Of a stretch of 64,000 nt of DNA, positions 1-7,452 are shown one piece after another. Numbering within the stretch: the stretch's first letter is position 1; each line of letters starts with the position of its first letter. The DNA is taken from positions 568,382-632,381 of the forward strand of contig NZ_FNWJ01000002.1 in the NCBI RefSeq assembly GCF_900108055.1, read 5' to 3'. The notes under the pieces are model-generated. The model was given only the letters and a program-made list of their open reading frames with translations, was not told where the DNA came from and searched no databases. Position numbers and translations under genes: made by a program. The DNA comes from Thermoleophilum album. Lineage in GTDB: Bacteria; Actinomycetota; Thermoleophilia; Solirubrobacterales; Thermoleophilaceae.

Positions 1-904
1 CGATGTCGATGTGTACGAACTTCGCGCGGGGCGCGAACTCCGAGAGCTTGCCGGTGACCCGATCGTCGAAGCGCGCACCGATCGCGACGATCAAGTCGGC
101 CTCGTCCATCGCGTAATTGGCGGCGCGCGTACCGTGCATCCCGAGCATCCCAAGGAACTGCGGGTGGTCGCCGGGCAGCGCGCCGAGCCCCATCAAGGTG
201 AGCGTGACCGGGAAGTTGTCGGAGCTGCAGAACTGACGGAACTCCTCGGCAGCGTTCGCGTTGATGATGCCGCCGCCGCCATAGATCACCGGACGCCGAG
301 CGTTCGCCAGCGCCTTGGCGGCGAGGCGGATCTGCTTGGCGTTGCCCTCGGTGGTGGGTTGGTACCCAGGGAGCGAGATTTTGTCGAGGTCGATCGGTTC
401 GTAGGGGATATCGGCCCGCGAGAGGTCCTGCGGGATATCGACGAGCACGGGACCGGGGCGGCCGGTACGCGCGATGTGGAACGCCTCGTGGATCGTGCGG
501 GGGATCTCGCGGGGATCTTGGATCAAGAAGGAGTGCTTGACGATCGGCATGGTGATGCCGGTTACGTCAGCCTCCTGGAAACCGTCGGTGCCGATCAGTT
601 CAGTACGCACCTGGCCGGTGATGAACACGCAAGGCACCGAGTCCATGTGCGCGTCGGCGATCGGCGTGACCAGGTTGGTGGCTCCCGGCCCGGAGGTCGC
701 AAGCGCCACGCCCACCTTTCCGGAGGCCTTCGCGTACCCCTCGGCGGCGTGCCCCGCACCCTGCTCGTGGCGGCACTGAATGTGGCGGATCCCGGCGTCG
801 TAGAGGGCGTCGTAGGTCGGCAAATTGGCGCCGCCGGGGATGCCGAAGAGATGCTCGACCCCCTCCGCCTTGAGACACTCGATGATCGCGTCGACAGCTC
901 GCAT
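1..904 (-). CDS. ilvB: Acetolactate synthase large subunit, N-terminal part (runs off the window)
   Basis: First common enzyme of branched-chain amino acid synthesis: a ThDP- and FAD-dependent enzyme condensing pyruvate with pyruvate or 2-oxobutyrate. About 301 residues are visible. The N-terminal ThDP (PYR) domain begins MRAVDAIIECLKAEGVEHLF and carries the expected FGIPGG stretch, the glutamate in CRHEQGAGHAAEGYA, and the TSGPGATNLVT loop; the start of the middle domain (VAIGARFDDRVTGKL) reaches the window edge. The ATG at 904 fits the family N-terminus. A TACACT hexamer about 53 bp upstream could be its -10. ilvD lies at the other end of the window, so the ilv genes are not one cluster here. 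Catalytic versus regulatory partner (ilvN) cannot be seen. Confidence 0.96.
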   Translation of the reverse strand, partial: MRAVDAIIECLKAEGVEHLFGIPGGANLPTYDALYDAGIRHIQCRHEQGAGHAAEGYAKASGKVGVALATSGPGATNLVTPIADAHMDSVPCVFITGQVRTELIGTDGFQEADVTGITMPIVKHSFLIQDPREIPRTIHEAFHIARTGRPGPVLVDIPQDLSRADIPYEPIDLDKISLPGYQPTTEGNAKQIRLAAKALANARRPVIYGGGGIINANAAEEFRQFCSSDNFPVTLTLMGLGALPGDHPQFLGMLGMHGTRAANYAMDEADLIVAIGARFDDRVTGKLSEFAPRAKFVHIDI

Positions 905-956
905 TCGCCGCTCGCATCGGTGCGCATCGCCCCCTAGCGTGCGCCCGGCGCAGGCG

Positions 957-962
957 AGTGTA
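957..962 (-). promoter_or_regulatory. Candidate -10 element (TACACT) for ilvB
   Basis: TACACT on the minus strand, 52 nt before the ilvB ATG. No convincing -35 is visible, so this is a weak call; it would give a leader of roughly 45 nt. Confidence 0.35.
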
Positions 963-1010
963 CCAGCGGCTCGACGACCCCCGATCGCGGTCAGCGAGCG
1001 GCCGCGACAC

Positions 1011-1289
1011 TCAGGCTGGCGGCTCGGAGAGCTCGCTCGGCGGCGGCAGGTCGAGCCCGCAGCGCATGCACACCTGGTCGGAGATCGGCAACGACACGCC
1101 GCAACCAGGACAGGCGCGACGCGGCTCGAGTCGCTCGGAGCGGTAGAGCAGCGCCGCGACGGTGCCAAGCAGTGGCAGCACCGCGCCGATCAGAAACCAA
1201 ATGAGGAACGAGCTGCCCTTGATGCGCCCGACGATCCCCGCGGAGAGCCCGCAGAAGAAGGCGATCGCCAGGTAAGCCCCGCCGGCCAC
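1011..1289 (-). CDS. Small membrane protein with C-terminal zinc ribbon
   Basis: A 92-residue product if the GTG at 1289 is used, two bases after the stop of the upstream small gene. Residues about 5-25 and 27-50 form two hydrophobic helices, followed by a four-cysteine zinc-ribbon-like knuckle with Cys60, Cys63, Cys74 and Cys77 (CPGCG...CMRCG). No enzyme domain is visible. A longer frame reaching 1481 exists, but its first 64 residues are low-complexity arginine-rich sequence lying over the neighbouring gene, so I reject them. Function unknown; the layout, membrane anchor plus cytosolic zinc ribbon, resembles small zinc-ribbon membrane proteins found across bacteria. Confidence 0.7.
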   Translation of the reverse strand: MAGGAYLAIAFFCGLSAGIVGRIKGSSFLIWFLIGAVLPLLGTVAALLYRSERLEPRRACPGCGVSLPISDQVCMRCGLDLPPPSELSEPPA

Positions 1290-1291
1290 GG

Positions 1292-1465
1292 TCAGCGCGC
1301 CGCGAGGGCGAACCAGAACAGCGCTGCGGCGACGATCACCGCCGCGACCAACCACGCGAAGAAGACGACCGCGCCCAGCACGAGCTTGAACAGCAACCAA
1401 CCGAGCACCGCGAGCAGCAGGAAGGAGGCCAGCGCACTGCGGTGTCCGCGCAACCTTGAGCGCAC
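1292..1465 (-). CDS. Small membrane protein, 57 residues
   Basis: A short frame starting at GTG 1465 and ending in TGA two bases before the next gene's GTG. After a basic N-terminus (VRSRLRGHRS) it is almost entirely hydrophobic, with one or two membrane helices (SFLLLAVLGWLLFKL and VVFFAWLVAAVIVAAALF). Tight spacing to the zinc-ribbon gene downstream argues for one operon and for real translation. The same frame is open for about 14 codons upstream and would add a CQTCG knuckle, but only a CTG could start it there, so the true N-terminus is uncertain. Function unknown. Confidence 0.6.
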   Translation of the reverse strand: MRSRLRGHRSALASFLLLAVLGWLLFKLVLGAVVFFAWLVAAVIVAAALFWFALAAR

Positions 1466-1494
1466 ACCGCAAGTCTGGCATGGCCAGGTGCCTT

Positions 1495-1545
1495 GTACGA
1501 CCAGCTAGCTCGCACGACCAGCGAGCCTGTGCGACCAGCTGCCGT
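1495..1545. repeat. Three tandem 17-bp repeats
   Basis: Units at 1495-1511, 1512-1528 and 1529-1545 share the core CGACCAGC, with a more degenerate fourth unit to about 1562. They lie between the GNAT gene and the small membrane-protein genes. The 17-bp period is not a multiple of three, so this is not coding structure. Confidence 0.7.
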
Positions 1546-1583
1546 CACGACTGACTGGCTGCCGACTGCCTGGCTGTCACACC

Positions 1584-1609
1584 CGCGGGCGCAGCGGTCG
1601 CCGCCCGCG
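1584..1609. terminator. Hairpin downstream of the GNAT gene
   Basis: Perfect 8-bp inverted repeat CGCGGGCG / CGCCCGCG with a 10-nt loop, 26 nt past the GNAT stop. There is no T-run, so factor-independent termination is only possible, not shown. Confidence 0.4.
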
Positions 1610-1624
1610 ACGGCCGTGTGACCC

Positions 1625-1642
1625 TTTAGAGCATTTAGAGCA
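1625..1642. repeat. 9-bp tandem duplication over the GNAT stop codon
   Basis: TTTAGAGCA occurs twice in direct succession (1625-1633 and 1634-1642). On the minus strand this duplicates the last codons and the TAA stop of the GNAT gene. One of several stop-codon duplications in the window. Confidence 0.85.
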
Positions 1643-2585
1643 GCACCGGCGGCTGCACTGGCAGGTAGCGGTCGGTGGCGGGCAGCGGCACCGACGAGAG
1701 CACCCAGTTGGTCGCCGCAACACGGAAGCCGAGCACGTGCAGGCGACGCAGCAACCACCAGCTGGCGGTGCTGCAACGCACCTCGAGCGCCTCCCTATCG
1801 CAGGTACTTGCGACGCGGTCGAGGGCAGCCAGGACGACCGGCACCAGCTCTTCCGCCGACCACGCGACGGCAGGTCCGATGTCGCCGTCGGCGCTCACCC
1901 AACAAACGGCGCGCGGCGTCGAGCCGTGCCCGAGCAAGCCGAGGCAGACGCGCGACCGCCCGAACCACTCGTGCAACCACGGCCGCGCGTAGCCGAGCGC
2001 CGGCGGTTCCAGCTCACGCCAGGCCTCGAGAGCGGTTGCAAGCTCCAACACGTGCACCGGCACGCGTTGTTCGTCGACGCGCTCGCTTGCCCGTCGCTCG
2101 CGGTAGGCAGCGGCGGGTAAGCGCAGCTGCCAGCTGCCAGCTACTGGCATTACGCCGAACGACATGAACAGGCCGAGGTCGCGTGCCGCACCCGGCACGA
2201 CCGCGAGGCGGCCGAGCTCCGGGGTCGGCGTACCGGGCCACGCCGCCTCGAGCAGCCGCCGCGCGATGCCGCGCCCCGCGTACTCCCGCGCGACAGTGAG
2301 CTCGAGCGCTTCCTCCATCCCCTCGAAGCGGGTGGTGCGCAGCACACCGACAAGCTCCCCCGCGCGTTCGCACAGCCAGAAGGACGCGCCCGGCTGCGCG
2401 GCCAGAAACTCCTGAAGCCCGGCCTCCTGCTCCCATGGTCGCGTTCTAGCTGCCAAGCTCGCGCTCGCCACATCGCACTGATCGCGCCACGCCTTGGCAG
2501 CAGCGCGCGCAAACTCGTGCGCACGCCGGAGCTCCGTAATACGTCCGCGACGTACAGCGACGCCTTCGCCGTCAGCGAGCGTCAA
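1635..2585 (-). CDS. GNAT-family N-acetyltransferase
   Basis: A 316-residue protein. The N-terminal half has a GNAT fold: a strand ending at about 75-85 (ASFWLCERAGELVGVLR) and the acetyl-CoA loop near residues 98-112 (VAREYAGRGIARRLLEAA, a Q/RxxGxG/A-type motif). The C-terminal half (170-316) resembles a degenerate second GNAT-like domain with no clear loop. Start is TTG 2585, chosen because GGAGG lies 6 nt upstream; that Shine-Dalgarno sits in a small hairpin. Acceptor substrate cannot be deduced from sequence or neighbours, which are unknown membrane proteins. Confidence 0.8.
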   Translation of the reverse strand: MTLADGEGVAVRRGRITELRRAHEFARAAAKAWRDQCDVASASLAARTRPWEQEAGLQEFLAAQPGASFWLCERAGELVGVLRTTRFEGMEEALELTVAREYAGRGIARRLLEAAWPGTPTPELGRLAVVPGAARDLGLFMSFGVMPVAGSWQLRLPAAAYRERRASERVDEQRVPVHVLELATALEAWRELEPPALGYARPWLHEWFGRSRVCLGLLGHGSTPRAVCWVSADGDIGPAVAWSAEELVPVVLAALDRVASTCDREALEVRCSTASWWLLRRLHVLGFRVAATNWVLSSVPLPATDRYLPVQPPVLL

Positions 2586-2587
2586 GT

Positions 2588-2602
2588 CGCGCCTCCGGCG
2601 CG
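2588..2602 (-). promoter_or_regulatory. Ribosome-binding site inside a hairpin, GNAT gene
   Basis: CGCGCC-TCC-GGCGCG on the plus strand is a perfect 6-bp stem with a 3-nt loop. On the mRNA the loop and stem contain the GGAGG that should serve the TTG start 6 nt downstream, so initiation may be partly occluded. Confidence 0.45.
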
Positions 2603-2667
2603 CGGCGTGCCACGATCGCTAGTTGCACGGGGAGACCACATCGCTACCGAAAGTACTGGGCTCGGCA

Positions 2668-2686
2668 GGCCGCGGCTCAAGCGGCC
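2668..2686 (-). terminator. Hairpin carrying the stop codon of the upstream gene in its loop
   Basis: GGCCGC / GCGGCC 6-bp stem with a 7-nt loop that contains the TGA of the gene ending at 2677. No T-run follows. Confidence 0.35.
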
Positions 2687-3375
2687 GTCGAGGCCCGTCG
2701 TTGCTGGCGGATAGCGCTGTCGAGCGCTTGTCGTGCAACTGCGTCGAGCCGCCGGCGCAAGCGCCTCGTGCTTCCCGCCCACACGTGGTTCGCCACCGTC
2801 GCGAAACCGCGCTCGTCCTCCCGGAGGGCAAGCAGCAGGTGCGCCGTGCGATCGGCCGACGGCAGATCTTCGCCATCGACCTGCACGCAGAAACAGTGGC
2901 AGCGGCGCGCACCGGGCTCTACGAGCACCGCACCGTGCCAGCCGATCACCCACGTGCCGAGCTGTCCCCGCTCCACCGCGTAGCCGGTTTCCCGACAAAG
3001 TTCGCGCGCCTCGTGGCCCAAGAGGTCGCCGAGCAACCCGAGGGCTCGCTGCTCCGCGGCGCCGCCGGCGCGCGCGGCCGGTCGCCGCAGCACGGTAGCG
3101 CCGCGGCGCACGTGGAGCATCGGGATCAGTAGCGCGTGCGCCGCCGCCACGCACGCTAAGGGCAACGCGCGCAGGTCAAGCAGGACGAGCACGCACGCGA
3201 CCACCCCGAAGGGCAGCGCCAACCCCCAGGTCCACAAGGTCCATGCGAGCGCTCGGCGGCGCAGACTCAGCGGACCGACCAGCGACCGCCAAGGCACACG
3301 GGCGAGCTCCGCAAGCCCGCCGGAGCCGGCAGGCCTAGGTGCTTGCGACGCCCGCCCCTCGAGCGAGGTAGACAC
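2677..3375 (-). CDS. Membrane protein of unknown function with nuclease-like soluble tail
   Basis: A 232-residue product starting at GTG 3375, nine bases after the stop of the small gene upstream, so probably cotranscribed with it. Two hydrophobic helices occupy about residues 42-66 and 69-90. The soluble C-terminal half (115-225) includes GTWVIGWHGAVLVEPGARR and a basic tail rich in Arg. The pattern of a membrane anchor followed by a domain with a G-x-W-x-V strand vaguely recalls nuclease-related (NERD-like) membrane proteins, but key residues are not recognisable, so I do not assign it. Confidence 0.6.
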   Translation of the reverse strand: MSTSLEGRASQAPRPAGSGGLAELARVPWRSLVGPLSLRRRALAWTLWTWGLALPFGVVACVLVLLDLRALPLACVAAAHALLIPMLHVRRGATVLRRPAARAGGAAEQRALGLLGDLLGHEARELCRETGYAVERGQLGTWVIGWHGAVLVEPGARRCHCFCVQVDGEDLPSADRTAHLLLALREDERGFATVANHVWAGSTRRLRRRLDAVARQALDSAIRQQRRASTAA

Positions 3376-3377
3376 CG

Positions 3378-3405
3378 CGGCCGATCAGCCGCCAGCGATC
3401 GGCCG
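3378..3405 (-). terminator. Hairpin spanning a stop codon
   Basis: CGGCCGATC / GATCGGCCG, a perfect 9-bp stem with a 10-nt loop. The TGA of the 74-residue gene (3385-3387) lies at the stem-loop junction and the next gene starts at 3375, directly after the hairpin. It may act on translation coupling rather than termination. Confidence 0.4.
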
Positions 3406-3609
3406 ACGCATGATCACGAGCTCGGCGTCGCGCGGCAACTCGCGCACGTGCAGAGCCCGACCGGGTGCCTCCGGAACCGTGCCGATGTAACCGAGCTCCA
3501 GCTGCCTCCGGAACTCGCTACGTGCTCGCTCGTAGGCGTGTTGGTCGCTGACCGTCCATTCCGCGAGCTCGCTGTGACCGCTCGCGTCGAGACGCACCAG
3601 CTTGCCCAT
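3385..3609 (-). CDS. Small conserved-type protein, paralogue of the one at 63.2 kb
   Basis: A 74-residue soluble protein beginning MGKLVRLDASGHSELAEW. A strong GAGGAGGG Shine-Dalgarno precedes ATG 3609. Its core, EFRRQLELGYIGTVP followed by RDAELVIMRRP, matches the small protein near 63.4 kb (EFRRQLDAGMWAGVP ... DAEAVIFFPRA), so the window encodes two members of one small family. No catalytic motif is apparent. It heads a short run with the membrane protein ending at 2677. Function unknown. Confidence 0.7.
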   Translation of the reverse strand: MGKLVRLDASGHSELAEWTVSDQHAYERARSEFRRQLELGYIGTVPEAPGRALHVRELPRDAELVIMRRPIAGG

Positions 3610-3706
3610 CGCTGCCCTCCTCTCGCTGCTCTGCCGACCGCAGGTGCGGCCTTGCGATCAAGAATAGGGACGCAGCAGTGACCGCCGAGCGGGTCGCGTC
3701 GAGAGC

Positions 3707-5158
3707 TCAGAGACCGAGCTTTGCGCGCACGAGTCGCTGCACCTCGGCACCGTCGGCGCGGCCTTGGGTGGCGCGCATAACGGCCCCCACGATCGCCCCG
3801 ATCGCCTGCACCTTGCCGCCTCGAATCTTCGCCACCGCGTCCTCGTTCTCACGAATCGCGCGTTCGACGATTGCCTCCAGCTCGTCGGCCTCGGCAAGCT
3901 CGAGACCGAGCTCGGACACCAGGCGCTCGGGCTCGCCGCCTTCCTCGACGAGGCGGTCGAGCAGCTCTTTAGCGGCGGCAGCGGATACGCGGCGCTGCTG
4001 CACCATCGCGACCAGCGATGCGAGCGCAGCCGGCGTCAGCGCCGTCTCCTGAGGGTCGCGCTCGCCGAGGCGCGCCGCGAGCTCGTTGGTAGTCCAGTTT
4101 GCGAGCGCGCGCGCATCGACACCGTCGGCGGCGGCGAGCGCCTGCTCGAAAAAGTCACCCAGCTCAAAACGGTAAGCGAGCATGCGGGCAAGCTGGGGCG
4201 CGAGACCTAGCTCGCGCTCGAAGCGCTCAGCGCGTTCAAGGGGCAGCTCGGGAATTGCCTGCCGCGCACGCGCAAGCATCTCCTCGGTCGGCACCACCGG
4301 CACTAGATCGGGCTCTGGGAAATAGCGGTAGTCGTGCGCCTCCTCCTTCGAGCGCATAGCGGTGAGGGAACCGCTGCGGGGATCGAAGTGCAGCGTCTCC
4401 TGCACGACTTGCTCGCCCGCTTGGAGCAGCGCACGCTGGCGTTCGATCTCCGCCGCCAGTCCCCGCTCGAGAAAGCGGAACGAGTTCAAGTTCTTGAGCT
4501 CGGTCTTGGTGCCGAGCTGCTCGCTACCGCGCGGACGGACGGAGACGTTGGCGTCGATGCGCAGCGACCCCTCCTCCATGTTCACGTCGGACACGCCCAG
4601 GCGGCGCAGGGTCGCCTGCAGCAGCCGCCCGAACTCGGCGGCCTGCTCGGGACTGCGGAGGTCCGGCTCGGTAACGATCTCGACGAGCGGAGTGCCGCCG
4701 CGGTTGAAGTCGACGATCGACGCCTCGGAACCGTGGATCCGCCCCGAACTAGAAGCGTGAACGAGCTTCGCCGCATCTTCCTCGAGATGCACGCGGTGGA
4801 TGCGAACGTCGCCGAGCCTGCCGTTGCGAGCCAGCGGCTCGTCGTACTGACTGATTTGGTAGCCCTTCGGGAGGTCGGGGTAGAAGTAGTTCTTGCGGTG
4901 GAAGATCGCGCGCGGGGCCACCTCGCAGGCGAACGCCAGTGCGATCATCAAGCCGAAGTGCAGGGCCTCGGCGTTGGGAACCGGCAACGCCCCAGGCAGA
5001 CCGAGGCAGACGGGGCAGATACGCGTGTTCGGCTCCCCGCCGAAAGCCAGCGGGCACGCACAGAACATCTTCGTGCGGGTGTTCAACTGCACGTGAATCT
5101 CGAGACCGATCACCGGTTCGAGCTGCGAAACAGCGGTGCTCGCCGGCTGCGCGCTCAC
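3707..5158 (-). CDS. gatB: Asp-tRNA(Asn)/Glu-tRNA(Gln) amidotransferase subunit B
   Basis: GatB, 483 residues, the kinase-like subunit that binds misacylated tRNA and activates its side-chain carboxylate with ATP before amidation. It opens with [21 protein letters not shown] and has the zinc-site [15 protein letters not shown] region, the [21 protein letters not shown] block, and a YqeY-like C-terminal domain ending VRAKLGL. The start is GTG 5158: its bases overlap the gatA stop as GTGA. A much longer upstream frame is only a shadow of gatA. Gene order is gatC-gatA-gatB, with all three overlapping, so stoichiometric coupled translation is likely. Confidence 0.97.
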   Translation of the reverse strand: MSAQPASTAVSQLEPVIGLEIHVQLNTRTKMFCACPLAFGGEPNTRICPVCLGLPGALPVPNAEALHFGLMIALAFACEVAPRAIFHRKNYFYPDLPKGYQISQYDEPLARNGRLGDVRIHRVHLEEDAAKLVHASSSGRIHGSEASIVDFNRGGTPLVEIVTEPDLRSPEQAAEFGRLLQATLRRLGVSDVNMEEGSLRIDANVSVRPRGSEQLGTKTELKNLNSFRFLERGLAAEIERQRALLQAGEQVVQETLHFDPRSGSLTAMRSKEEAHDYRYFPEPDLVPVVPTEEMLARARQAIPELPLERAERFERELGLAPQLARMLAYRFELGDFFEQALAAADGVDARALANWTTNELAARLGERDPQETALTPAALASLVAMVQQRRVSAAAAKELLDRLVEEGGEPERLVSELGLELAEADELEAIVERAIRENEDAVAKIRGGKVQAIGAIVGAVMRATQGRADGAEVQRLVRAKLGL

Positions 5159-6582
5159 GTCGCGACCTCCGCCAGCGGTCGCGGCACACCGCTGAACGCG
5201 AGCGCCTGCTCTAGCGCGTAGGCGGCTTCGAGGATCCGGTTCTCGGAGAAGGCGGGTCCTGCGATCTGCAAGCCCACGGGCAGGCCTTCCGCCAATCCCG
5301 CGGGGATCGAGATCGCGGGGATGCCGGCGAGCGACATCGGCACCGTGCAAACGTCCGACAGGTACATGGCGAGCGGGTCAGCGAGCTTCTCGCCGAGGCG
5401 AAAGGCGACCGTCGGCGAGGTCGGCGCGACGATCAAGTCGACGCGCGAGAAAGCTTCTTTGAAGTCCTCGACGATCTTCGTGCGCACGCGCTGCGCGGTC
5501 GCGTAGTAGGCGTCGTAGTAGCCCGACGAGAGCGCGTAAGTGCCGAGCATGATGCGTCGCTTCACCTCCGCTCCGAAGCCGGTCGCGCGAGTCGCCTCGT
5601 ACATCGCTGTGAGGTCCGGCGCGTCGACGCGTAGCCCGTAGCGGACGCCGTCGTAACGAGCCAGGTTGGCGCTCGCCTCGGCCGGTGCGATCACGTAGTA
5701 AGCGGAGATCGCGTAGGGGGCGTGCGGGAGTCGCACCTCTTCGACCGTCGCGCCCAGTTCCTCGGCCACCGCGAGCGCTCGCTCGACACACGCGCGTACG
5801 CCTGGCTGGATGCCCTCCCCCATCAACTCCACCACCACGCCGAGCCGTGTGCCATCCAAGCGATCCGCCTGCGGGATGCGCACCTCCTCGGGTAAACCGA
5901 CCGAGGTCGCATCGGCCGGATCGCGTCCCACCATGTGTCGCAACAAAAGCGCGCAATCGCGGACGTTGCGAGCGATCGGCCCGGCCTGATCGAGCGACGA
6001 AGCAAAGGCGATCATGCCGTGGCGCGAGCACGCACCGTAGGTTGGCTTCAGACCGACCACTCCGCACAGCGCTGCCGGCTGGCGGATCGAGCCGCCCGTA
6101 TCGGTGCCGATCGCCCACGGGGCCAGACCCGCCGCGACGGCCGCGGCCGAGCCGCCGGAGGAACCGCCGGGGACGCGCTCGCGATCCCACGGGTTGCGCA
6201 CCGGACCGAAGGCCGAGTTCTCGTTCGACGAGCCCATTGCGAACTCGTCCATGTTGGTCTTGCCGAGGGTCGGCGCACCAGCAGCCTCGAGCAGACTCAC
6301 GACGGTCGCCGTATAGGGCGGCACGTAGCCCTCGAGGATCCGCGAGGCGGCAGTCGTCGGAACGCCCTCGATGCAGAAAATGTCTTTGACGGCCAGCGGC
6401 ACGCCGGCCAGCGGTGCGCCGGGATCGATCGGTCTGGCCTCCTCGGCCACCCACAGAAATGCGCCCAGCGGGTCCCGTTCGCAACGCGCTCGGTAGGTCT
6501 CGAAGAGCTCGCGGGGCGCCAGCTCCCGGCGACGCAACGCCTCGATCAGCCCGTGCGCGTCGAGGTCGACGATCGCCGTCAT
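5155..6582 (-). CDS. gatA: Asp-tRNA(Asn)/Glu-tRNA(Gln) amidotransferase subunit A
   Basis: GatA, 475 residues, amidase-signature subunit that releases ammonia from glutamine or asparagine for GatB. The Lys-cisSer-Ser triad is visible: Lys in PLAVKDIFC near residue 66, and the two serines in [16 protein letters not shown] and [12 protein letters not shown] near 140-165. ATG 6582 shares its first base with the gatC TGA (TGATG); a GTG one codon earlier is an alternative. Presence of the complex together with a GluRS in the window suggests that Gln-tRNA (and perhaps Asn-tRNA) is made by transamidation in this organism. Confidence 0.97.
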   Translation of the reverse strand: MTAIVDLDAHGLIEALRRRELAPRELFETYRARCERDPLGAFLWVAEEARPIDPGAPLAGVPLAVKDIFCIEGVPTTAASRILEGYVPPYTATVVSLLEAAGAPTLGKTNMDEFAMGSSNENSAFGPVRNPWDRERVPGGSSGGSAAAVAAGLAPWAIGTDTGGSIRQPAALCGVVGLKPTYGACSRHGMIAFASSLDQAGPIARNVRDCALLLRHMVGRDPADATSVGLPEEVRIPQADRLDGTRLGVVVELMGEGIQPGVRACVERALAVAEELGATVEEVRLPHAPYAISAYYVIAPAEASANLARYDGVRYGLRVDAPDLTAMYEATRATGFGAEVKRRIMLGTYALSSGYYDAYYATAQRVRTKIVEDFKEAFSRVDLIVAPTSPTVAFRLGEKLADPLAMYLSDVCTVPMSLAGIPAISIPAGLAEGLPVGLQIAGPAFSENRILEAAYALEQALAFSGVPRPLAEVAT

Positions 6583-6869
6583 CACGACGCCCCAGGGCTG
6601 GGCACGCGGAAGCCTCCCTCGGCCGCGTCGGGGGCCTGCGCTAACACGACTTCGCGCTCCAGGCAGGGACCGGGCTCGTCCGGCCGGAGCACGTTCTCGA
6701 GGGCGACCACGTGGCTGGTCGGCGGCACCTCCTCGAGGTCCAGCTGCTGAATCCGCTCGACGTGCTCGAGGATCGTGCCGAGCTCACGAGTGAACCGCTC
6801 GACCTCCTCGTCGCTCAAGCGCAAGCGCGCGAGCCGTGCCACGTGCAGGACTTGGTCGCGGTCGATCAC
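6582..6869 (-). CDS. gatC: Asp-tRNA(Asn)/Glu-tRNA(Gln) amidotransferase subunit C
   Basis: GatC, 95 residues, the small linker subunit that wraps between GatA and GatB. It has the typical start [18 protein letters not shown], a helical hairpin ([22 protein letters not shown]), the EVPPTSHV turn and the C-terminal LRPDEPG/ EGGFRVP segments. It is the first gene of the gatCAB operon and lies 11 bp after the stop of the membrane-protein gene upstream, so transcription may begin further upstream. Confidence 0.95.
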   Translation of the reverse strand: MIDRDQVLHVARLARLRLSDEEVERFTRELGTILEHVERIQQLDLEEVPPTSHVVALENVLRPDEPGPCLEREVVLAQAPDAAEGGFRVPSPGAS

Positions 6870-6880
6870 GGCCGGCGATT

Positions 6881-7387
6881 CTACGGTCGCTCGCCCGCTC
6901 CGGCGGCGCCCTCCTGGGAGATCGGCGGCGCGGGCAGGCGTTCGACCTTGGGCAGCGCTTCGTGCGCCACGCGCGCGCCCGTCTGATCACGCGGATCCTG
7001 CGGACTACCTAGCCGTTCGTCACGCAAGCCCGCCCACAGCCCGGCCAGCTCGAGCCAGGCCAGGGCCACGGCGAGCCACCCGCCGAATGCCGTGTCACCG
7101 GCCTCGTGCAGCGCTCGTGCGGAAGCCAAGAGCGCGGCGACCGCGACCAACAGGCCCGCGCAGGCGGTGCCGGCAACCGGCAGAGCGGGCGTATCGGAAG
7201 CGGCAACCACCAACCAAATCGCGATGCCGGCAAGGGCGGCCAGGACCAGCAACAGGTCGATAGCGCCAGGGTCGGCTAGCGCGGCGCGTCGGCTGCCGTC
7301 AGCCGGGAGCGCGAGCAAGTCGACCAGCAGCAAGGTGGCGGCCAGCGCCGCCAGCCACTCGCCCGGGGTCAACCGTTCGAGGCGCAC
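6881..7387 (-). CDS. Four-helix membrane protein of unknown function
   Basis: A 168-residue protein. Hydrophobic segments at about 10-26, 42-62, 70-90 and 100-120 suggest four membrane helices, followed by a polar tail of about 45 residues rich in Pro and charged residues. No known domain is recognised. It immediately precedes gatC on the same strand with 11 bp between, so it may be cotranscribed with gatCAB; I see no functional link. Confidence 0.65.
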   Translation of the reverse strand: MRLERLTPGEWLAALAATLLLVDLLALPADGSRRAALADPGAIDLLLVLAALAGIAIWLVVAASDTPALPVAGTACAGLLVAVAALLASARALHEAGDTAFGGWLAVALAWLELAGLWAGLRDERLGSPQDPRDQTGARVAHEALPKVERLPAPPISQEGAAGAGERP

Positions 7388-7452
7388 GTGCGGCAGCGTA
7401 GCCAGCGACCCAGCTGCCGGTCCCCGCCAGCGCCACTAGGGTGAGGCGAGCT

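Noticed and set aside
11-937. A 308-codon plus-strand frame at the window start
   Set aside because: It is antisense to ilvB, whose ThDP motifs are clear on the minus strand.
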